Origin: Symbiodinium natans
Taxonomy: Eukaryota > Sar > Dinophyceae > Suessiales > Symbiodiniaceae
Assembly: GCA_905221605.1 (NCBI GenBank)
Contig: CAJNDS010000069.1
Span: 554,001-618,000 of the forward strand
DNA: 64,000 bases
Direction of reading: 5' to 3'
The first letter of the stretch is position 1. The number at the start of each line of letters is the position of its first letter. Shown piece by piece: positions 12,501 to 24,549 of this stretch. The notes below the pieces were generated by a model. The model saw only the letters and a list, made by a program, of their open reading frames with translations. It made no database searches and had not been told where the DNA came from. The position numbers and the translations under genes were made by a program.

Positions 12501-12774
12501 TGAATGCGAAGCCGAAGGGAAAGAGGGAACAAGGCCTTCAGGCAAGCTTACAAGTGTATGGAGGTAGTACCTCCTGGCATCTCTGAAAATGTAGCATGTA
12601 ATTAGCGGAGAGCCAGCTTCGGCGTTGGATGAAAGCACTGACGTTGAATCCCGGAAACCCCAAGAACCCTCTCGGGCCTGCCGCACTGAGATGTCCTGGC
12701 ACAGCGCGGGCACACGGAGCAATTGTTCTCAAACAAGGCCCATGCATATATATATATATATGTATATATATATG

Positions 12775-12805
<31 letters not shown>

Positions 12806-13180
12806 GTATATATATATATATAATCATGTATACATATATATATATATATGTATATATATCTATAATCATGTATATGGAATTTAAGGTCTCAGAAATCTGC
12901 CTTCCATGTTAACCAACCCCAAAAGCCCGCAAAGTCCTCAACTTGGTAGCCCCTTAACCATAGCATAATAAGGGCACCCTTTTTAGTTTAATGAGGGAAT
13001 CTTGAAACAAAAATAGGGAAAAGAGAAACAAGTCAACCTTATAAGCTTCTCACACCCTAAACCCTAAACCCTAAACCCTAGACCCTAAACCCTAAACCAC
13101 AAGGCTTTCGGGGGCCTCCGAGAAGTCGGTCTCCCGCGCCAGCTGCTCCTCTAAGGCAGCCATGGCGCGCCAGGCCTGAG
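9575..13180 (-). CDS. Candidate exons of one or more unidentified minus-strand genes
   Basis: Non-repetitive GC-rich islands with stop-free minus frames, bracketed by CCCTAAA on the left and TTTAGGG on the right, occur at several positions. They read [20 protein letters not shown] (about 13100-13175), [20 protein letters not shown] (about 11100-11160), [20 protein letters not shown] (about 10440-10505), [20 protein letters not shown] (about 9905-9985) and [20 protein letters not shown] (about 9578-9640). Their composition is coding-like, and the strand agrees with the neighbouring genes. I do not recognise a family, and cannot show that all belong to one transcript. Introns between them are filled with telomere-like repeats. 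Confidence 0.35.
12744..12870. repeat. TATATG/TATA microsatellite
   Basis: Nearly uninterrupted TATATA with periodic TG and two ATAATCATGTATA inserts (12820-12835 and 12862-12875). The Ile/Tyr/Met open frames over it are artefacts. Confidence 0.85.
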
Positions 13181-13280
13181 GAGGGGGTGGGCTTCGGGAT
13201 GTGGGCTTTAGGGTTTAGGGTTAGGGTTTAGAGTTTAGAGTTTAGGGTTTAGGGTTTAGGGTTTGGGGTTTAGGGTTTAG
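13054..13280. repeat. Telomere-like repeats bracketing an exon-like island
   Basis: CCCTAAA units at 13054-13098 lie left of a GC-rich island (13100-13175), and TTTAGGG units (13205-13280) lie right of it. This is a clear example of the inverted bracket arrangement seen throughout the window. Confidence 0.85.
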
Positions 13281-14039
13281 GGTTGAGGGTTCAGGCTGTG
13301 GGCCTTCTGGGGTTTGGGGTTTTGGGGAGTCAGGGTTTAGGGTGGATAAGGTGTAGGGCCTGAGGTTTGGGATTGATAAGACCTAGGGTTTAGGGCTTAG
13401 GGGTCAGGGCTTGAGGTTTTTGAGGCTTGGGGCTACGAGGGTCAGGGGTTTAGAGTTCTAAAAGCTTGGATTTAGGCTTACGGGTCAGTGTGCCTAGGGT
13501 TTATCAGGTGCAGGGGTTGAGGGATTACTACCGGGATTACATAGACATTTCTTGCAAAATCAATGTGCTCTCTTCCACTTCAGCTTTCATATCAAACTCA
13601 TCATGAGAAAAGCTCACTCTTCAATTGTCAGCGCAGTGGTCGCCCGGCCGAACATGGCCAGGATGACCTGACGCTGCGTAGTGGGTAGGCGGAGTGCCAC
13701 CTTTGTGTGCCCGGCGCCGAGGCCACATGGGAGTTTACGACGGTAGGGGACCCCCAATGTAGACCCCCAAATGGTAGGATCCCCTTACAAAAGGACTCCA
13801 TCAAGGTACCGCTATAATCGTACACCCCCACATGTCCTGCGGCAGCCTCCACCTTAGCGGAAGAAGGTGACAGCCTTCTTCGCCCCGATGGTCCGTTAAG
13901 TCGAACTACTTCCGGAGCGAGGCACGATGGACCATCTTACCCTCGGTAGGGCCTCACTAGAAGTTTTAGGGTTTGGGTGTTTAGGGTTCAGGGTTTAGGA
14001 ATTAGGGTTTAGGAAATGGGGTTTTAGAAATTGGGGTTT

Positions 14040-17000
14040 AGGATTTGGGGTTTGGGCCAAGTGGCCAGCACAATCAGAAAGACATACTGGCAGATGATGC
14101 AGCGAGATGAGACAGGGCTTTCGAGGTCGACTGCAGTGTGGGCTTCTGAGTTCCTACATTCAGAAGTGCAGACTGCCAGGTACCCAAGATAAAGAGCCAC
14201 AGAGCCGGTGCCCCCCCTCTCAACAAAGACAACCTGCTCATATTATGTTTGCTAGCTTCTGAGATAGGGTTGTAGGGTCACGTAGAGTCATCCGACTCAG
14301 GGCTTAACGTGGTGAGGGGCGGCAACTGGATGACTTCAGATCCACGTGATTGCTGCCTGGCCACCTGCTCGTCTAAAGCGCCTCCAGAAACTCCCATATA
14401 ACTACACCCTTAGCCCTAAACTGCCGAAACCCCAAAGCCAGAGCCTGAAAACTAAACAGCAAGCCCTGGAAGTCCTACAATCACGAGCGCTACCAGTGAC
14501 CAAGGCACCAAGATGGAGCAAACGCACCAAGTAGGATCCCGACTCTCCCAAAATCCTCAGGCGAAACACCTCAAAAGCCCGACGAAAAGTTCTTCAGGGG
14601 CTTAGGGTTGCGGTTTCAGGATTTTAGGGTTTATGGATTCAGGGTCTTAGGGTTTATAGTTCAACCCTACACCCTAAACCCTAAACCCTAAACATCCCTA
14701 AACCCTAAACCCCCTAGGCTTAGGGTTTCCCAACCCTCCCTAGCGGGAGGCGCCTCTCCGGGGGAGGCCTCCTCGGCACCTTCAGGTCGAGAAACGACGG
14801 GTGCCCCCAAGGGACCCAGCGTTTGGAGTCCGGACTTGGGACGTTCCCCTCATGCTAAGAGCTCCTTCATAGGGTTTATAATTGGGGGTACTATAATCCC
14901 TATTGAGGAGCTGTTAGTATAAGGGGAATTCGGGAACATCCCAAGTCCGGGTTTAGGGTTCAGGGTTTAGGGTTCAGGGCTTGGGGTTCAGGATTTAGGC
15001 TTCGGGGTTTTGAGTTTGGGTTCGGGGTCTAAGGTCTTCATGCTTGGGACTTCAAAGCTTCGTGAAGTGAAGGTCGGCATGTACGACCTTCAACATCGTG
15101 GGCGAGACTGAAACGAGGGTAAGGCAAACAAAAAAACAGAAACAACTTGGGTATGCCCTGAACCTTGAACCCTAGACTCTTATAAGCCCTAAACGACAGG
15201 CAATCTCTCGCATGCAAAACTCGGGTCATATAGGGCCCTGAAATTGGAACGGAACTTTTGGGCAATTCTAGTTCAACTATGTTGGGGTCTGAAAATGGGG
15301 AGAACGAACACTGACGATTGTTATGTAGGCTCCTGTGCTCGGGTGTGTCCCTTCTCAAAGTTAACCAGCTGGCGCTAGAAATCCAAAACATGAGCCCTGA
15401 AACCCCATGAACCCGGGGCCGCCTCGCAGGCCCCTAAAACCCCCCAAAAAACTCTTAAACCCTAAACCCTAAACTCTAAACCCTAAACCCAAAACCCTTC
15501 CCCAAACAGCGAAGCCCAAGCCCGATTTGAACCCCAGGCCGTTTAAAACCTTTTAAAACAAGGTCAAGCCCAACCGAACCCCAAGCCCCACCCGGACCCG
15601 GATTCCCAAACCCGATTGGAACCCCGGACCCGTCTAAACCCGCAAGGTCGGGCCCAACCGAACCACCCCACCCCAAGCCCCGCCCGGCCCCGGATTCCCA
15701 AACCCGACTTGAACCCCGGGCCCTTTAAAACCCAAGCTCGGGCCCAACCGAGCCCGCCCCAAGCCCCGCCCGGCCCCGGATTCCCAAACCCGATTTGAAC
15801 CCCGGGCCCTTTAAAACCCAAGCTCGGGATCAACCGAACCCACCCCACCCCAAGCCCCACCCGACCCCCGGATTCCCCTAAACCTGACCTTGGCCTTCAG
15901 GCTGGGCACCGGCACCGCCTTTGACACAGGCACCAGAAAACTATCGGGTTTTAGGGTCTAACTGACAACAATAACAATAATAATAGTAGTAATAATAATA
16001 CTCATAAAGGCCGTATGATCACGCCGTAAACCCTAAGCCAGCAAACTCTGAAACCTTCCTGGGTGTTGCCAAGTTGGGAGGGGTTGTGACCATTCAGGCT
16101 TTCAGAAGAAATCTCTGCAAAAGAGGCTCGAGGAGGGCGGGTTGGTGGCTTTGTGAATGCCGATTCACGCCTACAACCAAGAAGGACTCTGACAGGATCC
16201 TGCTTCGCTCTCTCTTTTTGTTCGCTATCTTCTTCGTTTTTGTTCTCTCTCTGTAGAACCGATGTGGACATCAACCCTGAACACCTAAGCTCAGCCTCTT
16301 GGCACCTTCAAACTCAACCCTGAACCCCAACACCACCTCTATACCGAGCAGGCCCGAAAACTCAGCATCGAGCCCATCAGGGCCGAGACGTTGCAACCAG
16401 CCGCCTCTGCAGCTGCCAGGACCTCAAGAGGTTGGGGGTGGGGGGTCGGGGGGGAGGGTAGGGTTTAGGGTTAAGGTTAAGGGTGAAAGGGGCTGAGGGT
16501 TTAGCGTTTAGGGTTGAGAGTTGAGGGTATATGTAAGGTAGCTCAGTAGCTTAAAAAACAGCTTGAGGTCGCAAAGCGCGTTGGCTCTCCAACATCACAG
16601 AGCCCTTTCTTAGTGTGGGACTGCGGCCCAAGGTTGCCCAAAAACCTGATTAGTCCATGGTTTAGTTAGGGTTTACGGCTCGTGGATCGGACCTTGGGAT
16701 TCTCTTCTGTTGGTTACTTGCAAAAAGGAGTCCACAAAGGGCCTCCTAGTAAAGTGCAGGGTTTGTTCAGGGTTTAGGTTTGAACGACGACATCCTCCCA
16801 GCAACCATCAGCACGTCGCACAACTTAAGCGTTGTGCCCTGACCCTGCGGTAGCCAAAACCCAACAGCCCCACTACATACGAACCACAAGTCTCACAACC
16901 TAAGCCCCAATCATTTCCCCAAAACTTCCCACAGGCACTCCAAGGGCGGATGCATAGATAGATCTACACATACATACAGGATGAACCTTTCCAGGGGCAG

Positions 17001-18500
17001 GGGGGTGGGGAAGTCGATTTCACTGCAAGATACGAAGAACACTTGTGGTTTGTAGGGATAGAAAAGGTCATGGAGGGATTGGGGCCCAAAACAACGAAAC
17101 AGGGTTTAGGGTTTAGGGTAAAAAGTGTATCCTCATAGCAACCGAGGTGAGGTAGGCCTAACCTATCCAGGGAGCCCTCGACCGGGCAAGGAGGTCAAGG
17201 CTGGGACCGCATCTCCGGTTTCAGCCTCGATGGGCCAACAAGGAGGGTATAAATCCATAAACCCTGAGCCCTAAACCTTAAACCCCTAAACCCTAAACCC
17301 CGCAACCCCAGCCCCCTAAACCCTGAACCCTAAACAGGCCCTAAACCACAAATACCAATTTTGCCCTCTCAGGGTTTCAAAACCCCGAGTCGGCCTGGCA
17401 TCAGCTCGACTGCGTTGAACTCCTCGGAGACCTCGTCGCGGGTGTCGGGCACTACGATGACCCGTGTGGTGCTACTTCCCGGCCCGGCTTCTTCCTGCTT
17501 GGCGGCTGGGAGTGGTGTGAGCGGCCTCGAGCCTGGCGGTCCCGGAGCAGCGAGCTCAGGAGCTCTCGGGTTGGCCCTCCACCTGCACTCTGGCCTGAAA
17601 AGAAGCTGCCAGCTCCCTGAGGAAGGTTTAGGGTTTAGGGTTTAGGGTATAGGGTTTAGGGTTTAGGGTTTAGGGTTTACGGTTTAGAAGGTCCTGTTCA
17701 TTGCCCCTTCTCTTGCCACGATGCTCACTGTGAAGCCCAGTTTCGCATTGACTCTTTCTCCTTGAACTTGAAGGAGTTGATAGGGCTTATGCCATGCTTA
17801 TCTTTTTGTTTTAACTACTCTTGAACAGGGCAAGTGGGGTGTATAATCCCATGGGTCCGTGCACCTCAACAGTGTGTATCTATGAGCCTCATAGTCACAA
17901 TATTATGTAGGAAGTAGTTTACCCTTAGACTTTAAGGCCCAAGTATACCCGATTTAAGTACATGCACACGTGGGCCTTCAGTGTAGGTTTGGGGGTGCCC
18001 AACCCCAGAAGTGATGCTTGGGGCTTAGGGCGTACATGGGTGTTTAGGGTTTAGGTTTAGGGGTTTAGAATTTAAGGGTATAGGGCTGAGGATTTAGGGT
18101 TCTATAGGGCTTGTAAAAACGCGAAGATCCACACTTTGAAGACGAAGCTCTGCAGTTCGGGGCGGTGACCGGTCACGCAGGGGGTTGAAGCAAGCACGGT
18201 CATGAATCTTCGGCTATACAAACCCTGCACCCTGAACACTAAACACCGAAATGCAAACCCTTCGTCCCCTGATCAAGCCCTGAACCCCGAATCCCTAAAC
18301 CCCCCCTCCCCCCCGCCCGAAAAACTGAACTCTTGAACCACACACAAACCCAAAGCCTAAAACTCCTAAACCCTGAGCCCCTGGTACCCTTACACCCCCT
18401 GCCCCCGCGGCCCCAACACCCCCACGCCTGTCTCGCGCCCGCAGCTGCCGCAAGCGCTGCTGGGTTCATTGTGCCTCGGCGCATTGCTGGGAGGGCATAT
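14040..18500 (-). CDS. Scattered candidate minus-strand exons, product unknown
   Basis: Three islands look coding. One at about 17372-17560 reads STTRVIVVPDTRDEVSEEFN then AVELMPGRLGVLKP, directly followed by TGA, and could be a 3' exon. One at about 16375-16440 reads LEVLAAAEAAGCNVSALMGS. One at about 14050-14110 reads CIICQYVFLIVLATW and is hydrophobic. A further Ala-rich stretch at about 18430-18500 begins with Met (MRRGTMNPAALAAAAGARQA). No families recognised; linkage between them is unknown. The islands are separated by the degenerate repeats and elements described separately. Confidence 0.3.
14831..14957. mobile_element. Hairpin-forming inverted-repeat element
   Basis: The left terminus CCGGACTTGGGACGTTCCC is matched by the right terminus GGGAACATCCCAAGTCCGG, so 18 of 19 bases pair across a 127-bp element. 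The inner part contains GGGGGTACTATAATCCCT and an AGAGCTCC/GGAGCT inner pairing. A diverged relative lies at about 59380-59465. Confidence 0.7.
15510..15885. repeat. Minisatellite, period about 86-92 bp, roughly four units
   Basis: The landmark GATTCCC recurs at about 15601, 15693, 15779 and 15871. Each unit contains CCCAACCGAACC, CCCCAAGCCCC and GAACCCC then CCCTTTAAAACC. The Gly/Pro-rich open frames on both strands arise from this repeat. Confidence 0.8.
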
Positions 18501-18904
18501 GGTGGTTTGGGGGGCTTCGAGTGCCGGGGTTTCGGGGTTCTGGCGGGGTTGTGTAGGGATTGTGGTTTCTTAGCATTTTGGGGTCTTGTTTTTTCAGTTT
18601 CAGGGTGCAAGGATGTAGGGGAAACTGAATTTACGGGATGCTTTGCAGGATGCCCTACGCCCGAAACACTGACCCCCTGAAAAAGCATCTCTAGGGGATG
18701 CATGTAGCCGAGTCGATTTCAGGTTTGCGCTCCAGAAAATGCTGTATTAGGTTAGGGCAACACCCACAGGATGCAGGACGATGTAGTTTTCTATTGCGTA
18801 CCATGTATATATATATATGTGTATATGTGTGTACATGAATATGTAGATGCAAATGCTGGCGAAAAATTTTGATTAAGGAACCATATGTACTCACACCAAT
18901 AACT

Positions 18905-19312
18905 TTGATACAAACCCCACCTCACAAACCCCGAAAAAAACAACCCTATAAACCCCTATTAACCCCTTTATAAGCCCCTATACTCCCCTATAAACACTTC
19001 TAAACCCTTACGAATCCCTTCTAAGCCGCTTTACACCCTATGAACCCACGTAAACCCCTACAATCCCCCTTATAAGCCTCTTACACCCCTATAAACCCCT
19101 CATAAGCCCCTATCAACCCCTACAAACCCCGACAAACCCCTCTAAACCCAGAGGAAAAGCCCCTATAAACCCCTTTCATTAACCCCTGATAAGCCCCTAT
19201 ACACCCCTACAAACCCATAAGCCCCCCGACACATCCCCAGAAACCGCTTATAAACCCCTTATGCACCCGTGGTAAGCCCCTACAAGCCCCTATGAACGCC
19301 TTGTCACACCCC
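18905..19312. repeat. Degenerate CCCCTATAAA tandem tract
   Basis: About 400 bp of loosely repeated CCCCTATAAAC, CCCCTACAAAC and AAGCCCCTAT units with an irregular 10-14 bp spacing. It appears to be an expanded and diverged form of the CCCTAAA motif. Confidence 0.8.
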
Positions 19313-19319
19313 TACCCCT

Positions 19320-22230
19320 TCTGCGGATGCTTTGGGGGCATGTTGGGTGAGCGGGCGCGCAGTGTGTTGACACTCCAGGCTACTTCTGGCTGAATGGCAA
19401 AAGCATGTTGCAAGCGCATGCACGCGCTGGGTTTAGGGTTTGGGGTTTAGGGTTTAGGGTTTGGGGTTTAAGGTGGCTTACGGTACTCAGAGCTTTAAAT
19501 GAGGAGTTGAGGGAAGTGGTTGACACCTCTCGGAGCGCCGCTCTGAAACCAGACGCCCCGAGCCGAAAGAGTTTAAACCTACGCTTCTTGAGATCGCAGG
19601 AAAGTGAAAGGTTGCCAGGGTTCAAGTCCTACGGCATCATGGGTGAAGACTTAGGAGCAAGCACCGGCCCTGGCATGGGACTTGTTTGCGCAGCTTCATC
19701 GAGCTTGGCACATTTGCTCCACTTTGGGAGCCTTAACTTGGAGCAACTCGTTCGACCGTGGTTTCGATCTTCTGTCAAAGAGATCTTTGGCTTGGGGCAT
19801 ACCGTTCTAGGACAGTTTTACATGCGTCGATGCAGTAGCTGTTTAGTGGCACATGAATCGTTTCACCACTGTCATGAACGGGATCGCTGCCTGAGTGGGG
19901 ATGCTTATCGTTGCCACTGTAGAGTACAAACCAGGACAGCCATGCTCCTGCGAGACAACGTCGTTCAGAACAAAGACATGATACCCTAAACCCTACAAGC
20001 CGAAAACCCCGAACCTTCAGGAGCCAAATCCTTTTCGAACAACGAACCAAGACATGCGGATATGCGCACTGCCAACCTGCGCATAGTGGGACTCGGCCCT
20101 GGTCTCTATGCAGGTTTGAACGGGCCGAATTGCGAGGGTGTGCGGGCACTCTAAGAATTACAGCTGCGTGGCGGGCTCAGATTCTAGCTGCTACTCGGAG
20201 GGAATTGGGAGTATACATCCTTCACAAGAACCAGCGACGTGAGTACCTACAGTGGGGGGTAATAGCAGCAGTGATACCTTAAAGTGGCTGATACACTTTA
20301 CACTGACAATTATTTCGAACGGCCGGCAGATTTCATCCCAGCGCTTCACGGATGTCATCTGCAAAGTGGACAGACACAAACCTCGGAGTTGCACCGAAAC
20401 AATCTGGATGTCAAATTGTGTCACAGGGTGTGCTACATACCTGCGAATGACAACTTCGCGCATACTCAGTGCTAAGGACAAGATCCAAACAACCCAAATG
20501 TATGAGTTTCATGTCTGCACTTCACGTAGACTCTCCTGTCAAGAAGCAAAACTGCTCACGAGGCGGCTTTGCTGCAAAATTTTAGGGGTTTAGGGTTGCC
20601 CTGCGACATCGATGTCTGCTGCTGAGGCGCACAAGGGCGAACGTCAAGGCCGTCGAGAACTTGGGACAGTGGGGTTCGTTCAGGGCTTCATGAATCCTAA
20701 ACCTGATCTCTCTCAAGATACCTGCATCACCCCTGAACTGGAAGGCATTCTTCGCGAATACGCGGGATCTGTGGTGCCCCCATTTTCACAGAGGTTGGGA
20801 CAACTGACAACCATTTTGCCTTCAATGTCTCTAGGATATGTTTGTAAGGCCAACGATGCTGAGTCCTCAACCTTGATATTGAACTGAGGGTCAGAGTGGG
20901 GTCCGCACTATAGGTGCAAGCACATGCAGACAAACAGACAATCAAGCAAGCAAGCGTTGCTGTATTAAGGTCGAGGGGTGTTGACGGACCCCCCAACATA
21001 CCCTGCAGCAAGTTGAGAGCAGAAGGCGATGGCAGGACTTGTTCCGGATCTTACCGTCATGCTGCACAAGGACTAGGGTTCAGTGGCCTTGTGGGCAGGG
21101 TTGCGATTGCTTTGAGCCCTCTGGGTTGCGTGGGTCCGGAGATTCAGGCGGCTTAATGTGGTTCACATGGAATGCATTCATAATGCCGCTTGGATTGTAA
21201 TGAAGCAGAACAACCACTCAAACGAAATGCTCACATCAAGGGAGACGTTTTCAGAAGCCCTTATAAACCCTGAAACCCAAAACCTTTGAGTCCCTATCAA
21301 GTTCAGCAAGGGGAAGTCCACGAATTGCACCAAGAGACGGTCATCATGCATATGCATTCGGGTACATTCGATGTGAACTTGGCTGCAGCGTAGAGGATGC
21401 TGAAAACCTGATTTGGCGGAGCAAGAATTGAGGCGGGAGGTGGGAGATGCTGGGAGGTTGCTGCTTTTGGTGGCTTGCGGTTGGTCTAGATGACCCTAAG
21501 CACTGTAAACCAAATACCCTAAGCCTTAGCATCCCACAAAACTCGCCAGCCACTTGCCCAGACATGCACTAAGGGCCCGACCCCTTCGTCAGTTTAAGCC
21601 CCCGTAACCCTAAGCCCTATGTCTCCGCTCCCCCCAAACCCCCAAGAAAAAAAACGGATGCGTCTTCGCCAAAAACCCTTAATCCCCTGCCCCTAATACT
21701 AAACCCCACCCCAGTTTTAAATACTATTTTTCCCGAACCCTCTCGGCACCCAGCCCAATACTAAACCTGTTTGAGAATTAAGGGGGGGGGGGGGTCGAGG
21801 ACATCCGCCCTTGAGTTGAGCCATTAGGGTTTTCAATTTGGGTTCATGGCTTAAGGCTCAGAGGATTTGCAGGGTTTAGGGCTCGAGGCTCAGAGGGTTT
21901 AATTCGGGTTTAGGGTTTAAGGCAACCCTAACTGAACCCTGAACCCCAAACCCCAACCCTATACTCCCTCCTTCTCTCCCAGGCTTCAGATTTCAGGTTT
22001 TAGAGTTTAGGTCCCCCAATTGTAAATATTTTCCCGCCGAGGCGAAATTTAGATTTTTTTTTTTTTTTTTTGGGGGGGGGGGGGGGGATTTCGTATTAGG
22101 GGGAGGGGGTGAAACCACCTAAACCATGAGGGTTTAGGGCTTAGGGTTTAGGGGTCAGGGTACCCTAAGGCCCTTAAGCAACATAAGCCCCTGAATGCCG
22201 GAACCTCTAGAACCCTAAACCCTAAACCCT
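19320..22230. other. Largely non-repetitive region without a recognised gene
   Basis: From 19500 to 21550 the telomere-like repeats are sparse, and the sequence is of mixed composition with several open frames of 60-190 codons on both strands. Examples are plus 20612-20887, reading TPELEGILREYAGSVVPPFS, and minus 19775-20149. None has a domain I recognise, and the frames overlap each other, so I do not call a gene. From about 21580 onward CCCTAA-type repeats return, with a T-run followed by a G-run at 22053-22088. Confidence 0.4.
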
Positions 22231-22234
22231 AAAC

Positions 22235-23055
22235 CACAGGCTTCAACCTCCAGGACCCAGGCCATGCCAACGATGCCGATCGTATTTGGCTCCGTGGCGT
22301 TGAAGACGGTCGCAGCCAGCAGCCTGAAGATCGGAGACCCCGAAAGAACGCCGGGGTTTAGGGGTTCAGGGCACAGGGTTTGGGGTTTCGGGTTTAGGGT
22401 CTAGGGTTTGAGGTTTAGGGTTAGGGACGGTTAGGGTTTAGGGTTTAGGGTTTGGGGTTTGGGGTTTGGGGTTTTAGGGTTTAGGGTTAAGGGTTTGGGG
22501 TTTAGAGTTTAGGGTTTCGGGTTTCATCCCCAAAGGACCCGGGTTTAGGGTTGAGGGTTTCGGGTTCTCTGGAGCCCTACAGTATAAGCCCCCCCCCCCC
22601 TAAACCACTAAAACCGAAAACCCCAAAGCCCCAGAAGCCCAGAAGCCAGGTTGTCAAGCAACACAACAACATCGATAGTATTTGGCTGATGTAAGAGCGA
22701 CAAGCCTCTAGCAAAAAAGGAGGAAGGATACTACCGGACCAAACCCCCACCCTTAAGCTTAAACCCTAAACCTGAAACACTGATTAAACCTGAACCCCAA
22801 AAGCCCAACATCTTCAAACCTAAGCCCTAGTCCCGCAAAGCTCAAGCCAGTAAACCCTAAACCCCTCTAAAGCCCAAACCCCTCTAAACCCTAAACCCCC
22901 CTAAACCCCCCTAAACCCCCCTAAACCCCCCTAAACCCTCTAAAGCCCCCTAAACCCCTCTAAACCCTAACCCCTAACCCCACAAGCCGTGGAAAGCGGC
23001 ATGAATGCGGCGCTGCACCAGACCATCCTCGGTAAGGCACTGCGGCTCAAAGGTT
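22235..23055 (-). CDS. Two candidate exons, unidentified
   Basis: A minus-strand island at about 22238-22345, bracketed by CCCTAAA and TTTAGGG, reads FRLLAATVFNATEPNTIGIV then GMAWVLEVEA and is largely hydrophobic. A second at about 22985-23050 reads EPQCLTEDGLVQRRIHAAFH. Both look like spliced exons of a gene lying downstream of the membrane-protein exons at 24.5 kb. No family recognised. Confidence 0.35.
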
Positions 23056-23974
23056 TTGTTTCGAAGAGGGGAGGGGCTTAGGGAGGGTTTCGGGTTTAGA
23101 GGGGTTTAGGGTTGAGGATAAGAGGTTTTAGGGTTGGGGGGCGGCGGGGGGGGGGTCAGGGGCTGAGGATTTGCTGCAGGGATTGGGTTTAGGGTGGAAG
23201 GTTTTAGGCCTTTCGGGGATGGGGTCTAGACATTAGGGGTTTAGGGTTTCGGGGTTTAGGGGTTCGGGGAGGATGCGGGGGCCAAAGGAAGGACCCTTAC
23301 AAGCGAGCCTCCAGGAGCTGTATAGGGACCATAGAGGATACACAATAAAAGCTTTCAGCGATCAGGGGTTTTATCGGGTAGCAGTCCCTTCTAGTGCCCC
23401 TTCTACACTGTCCCTCTACTGTCCCGCCAAGTGTCTCCTTTATAGGAGATGATCTTACTGCAGCATCTACCGCCGTGGGGCCAGGAATTGAAGTCTTAGG
23501 GTCTTCCGCCCCAAGCCCTGAAACGCCTACCCCCCCCCCCCCCCCCCACCCAATTAAAAGAAAAGAAACGAAAAGAAAATAGCTTTGGGCTTAAGGCTTA
23601 GGGGTTTGGAAATATGCAAACCCGAAATTGTGTCTGCTGCGGCCCGGCGGCAGCAGCCAGGTGGCGGTGAGTGCCTGGCAGCTTGAGGCTTAAGGGTTCA
23701 GGCTTTAGGGTTTAAGGGTTTTAGTGCTTAGGTTGAGGAGTTGACAACATGCAAAGGGGTTTCACAAGGGAACCTATTCCCGAAGGAAAGGGAACACAGG
23801 CCCGGAGTCCAAGGAGTTGTAACCTTCTTGAGAAAGATGGCATCTTCAAGTGGATGGTCGAGGACATCCTTGAGGCAAGGGTGCCGCCACTGGCTTCTTG
23901 AACCAAACTCCTAAGAAAGTGCGGTCCTGTAAACCCATGGGCCTTTCAGATTCAACCCCGCCCCCCCGACCCCC

Positions 23975-24110
23975 TCCCAAACCCTAAACCCTAAGCCCTA
24001 AACCCTAAACCCGAAACCCGAAACCCGAAACCCTAAACCCTAAACCCTAAACCCTAAACCCTAAACCCTAACCCTAAACCCTCAACTCTAAACCCAAAAC
24101 CCTAAACTCT
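23975..24110. repeat. CCCTAAA telomere-like array
   Basis: Near-continuous CCCTAAA heptamers, with a short stretch of CCCGAAA variants, occupy this interval. Their sense-strand form is TTTAGGG, matching the donor side of introns in the minus-strand genes. Confidence 0.9.
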
Positions 24111-24549
24111 CCAGACATCCCTCAGACCATGAACCCCCCGAAGCCGTGAAACCCCTGAAGCTCTCCAACAAAAACCAGCCTCCGGAGAGAACTCCAGCTG
24201 CTTGCGGAAGATGGACTCGTTGTAGTACCTATTTTTCGGGTTCAGGGTTTTAGGGTTTTAGGATTTTAGGGTTTTAGGGTTCAGGGTGTAGGGTTTTGGG
24301 TAGGCTTTTCGGGGTTTAAGGTGTAGGGTTTACCCACGGTTTGGGATGATGGACTCATTGTGGGGTGTCGGGTCTGGGGTTACTTTGGGAAGCCCGTTGT
24401 TGACTAGCATCCTAAATCGCCCTTGGGGCCGAACTTTGGGGCCGAAGTGTAAACCCCGAACCCCGAGCATAAGAGTCTGAGGCCCTAGCACCCAAAAACT
24501 TTGAACCCCTCAAGCCCTTGAATCCTTAAACCCTTAAACCCGTGCACCT

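Noticed and set aside
18905-19312. Regularly spaced repeats suggestive of a CRISPR array
   Set aside because: Units are 10-14 bp, degenerate and without unique spacers, and the genome is eukaryotic.
19405-19989. 194-codon plus-strand open frame
   Set aside because: Begins inside TTTAGGG repeat sequence, has no recognisable domain, and overlaps a minus-strand frame of similar quality.
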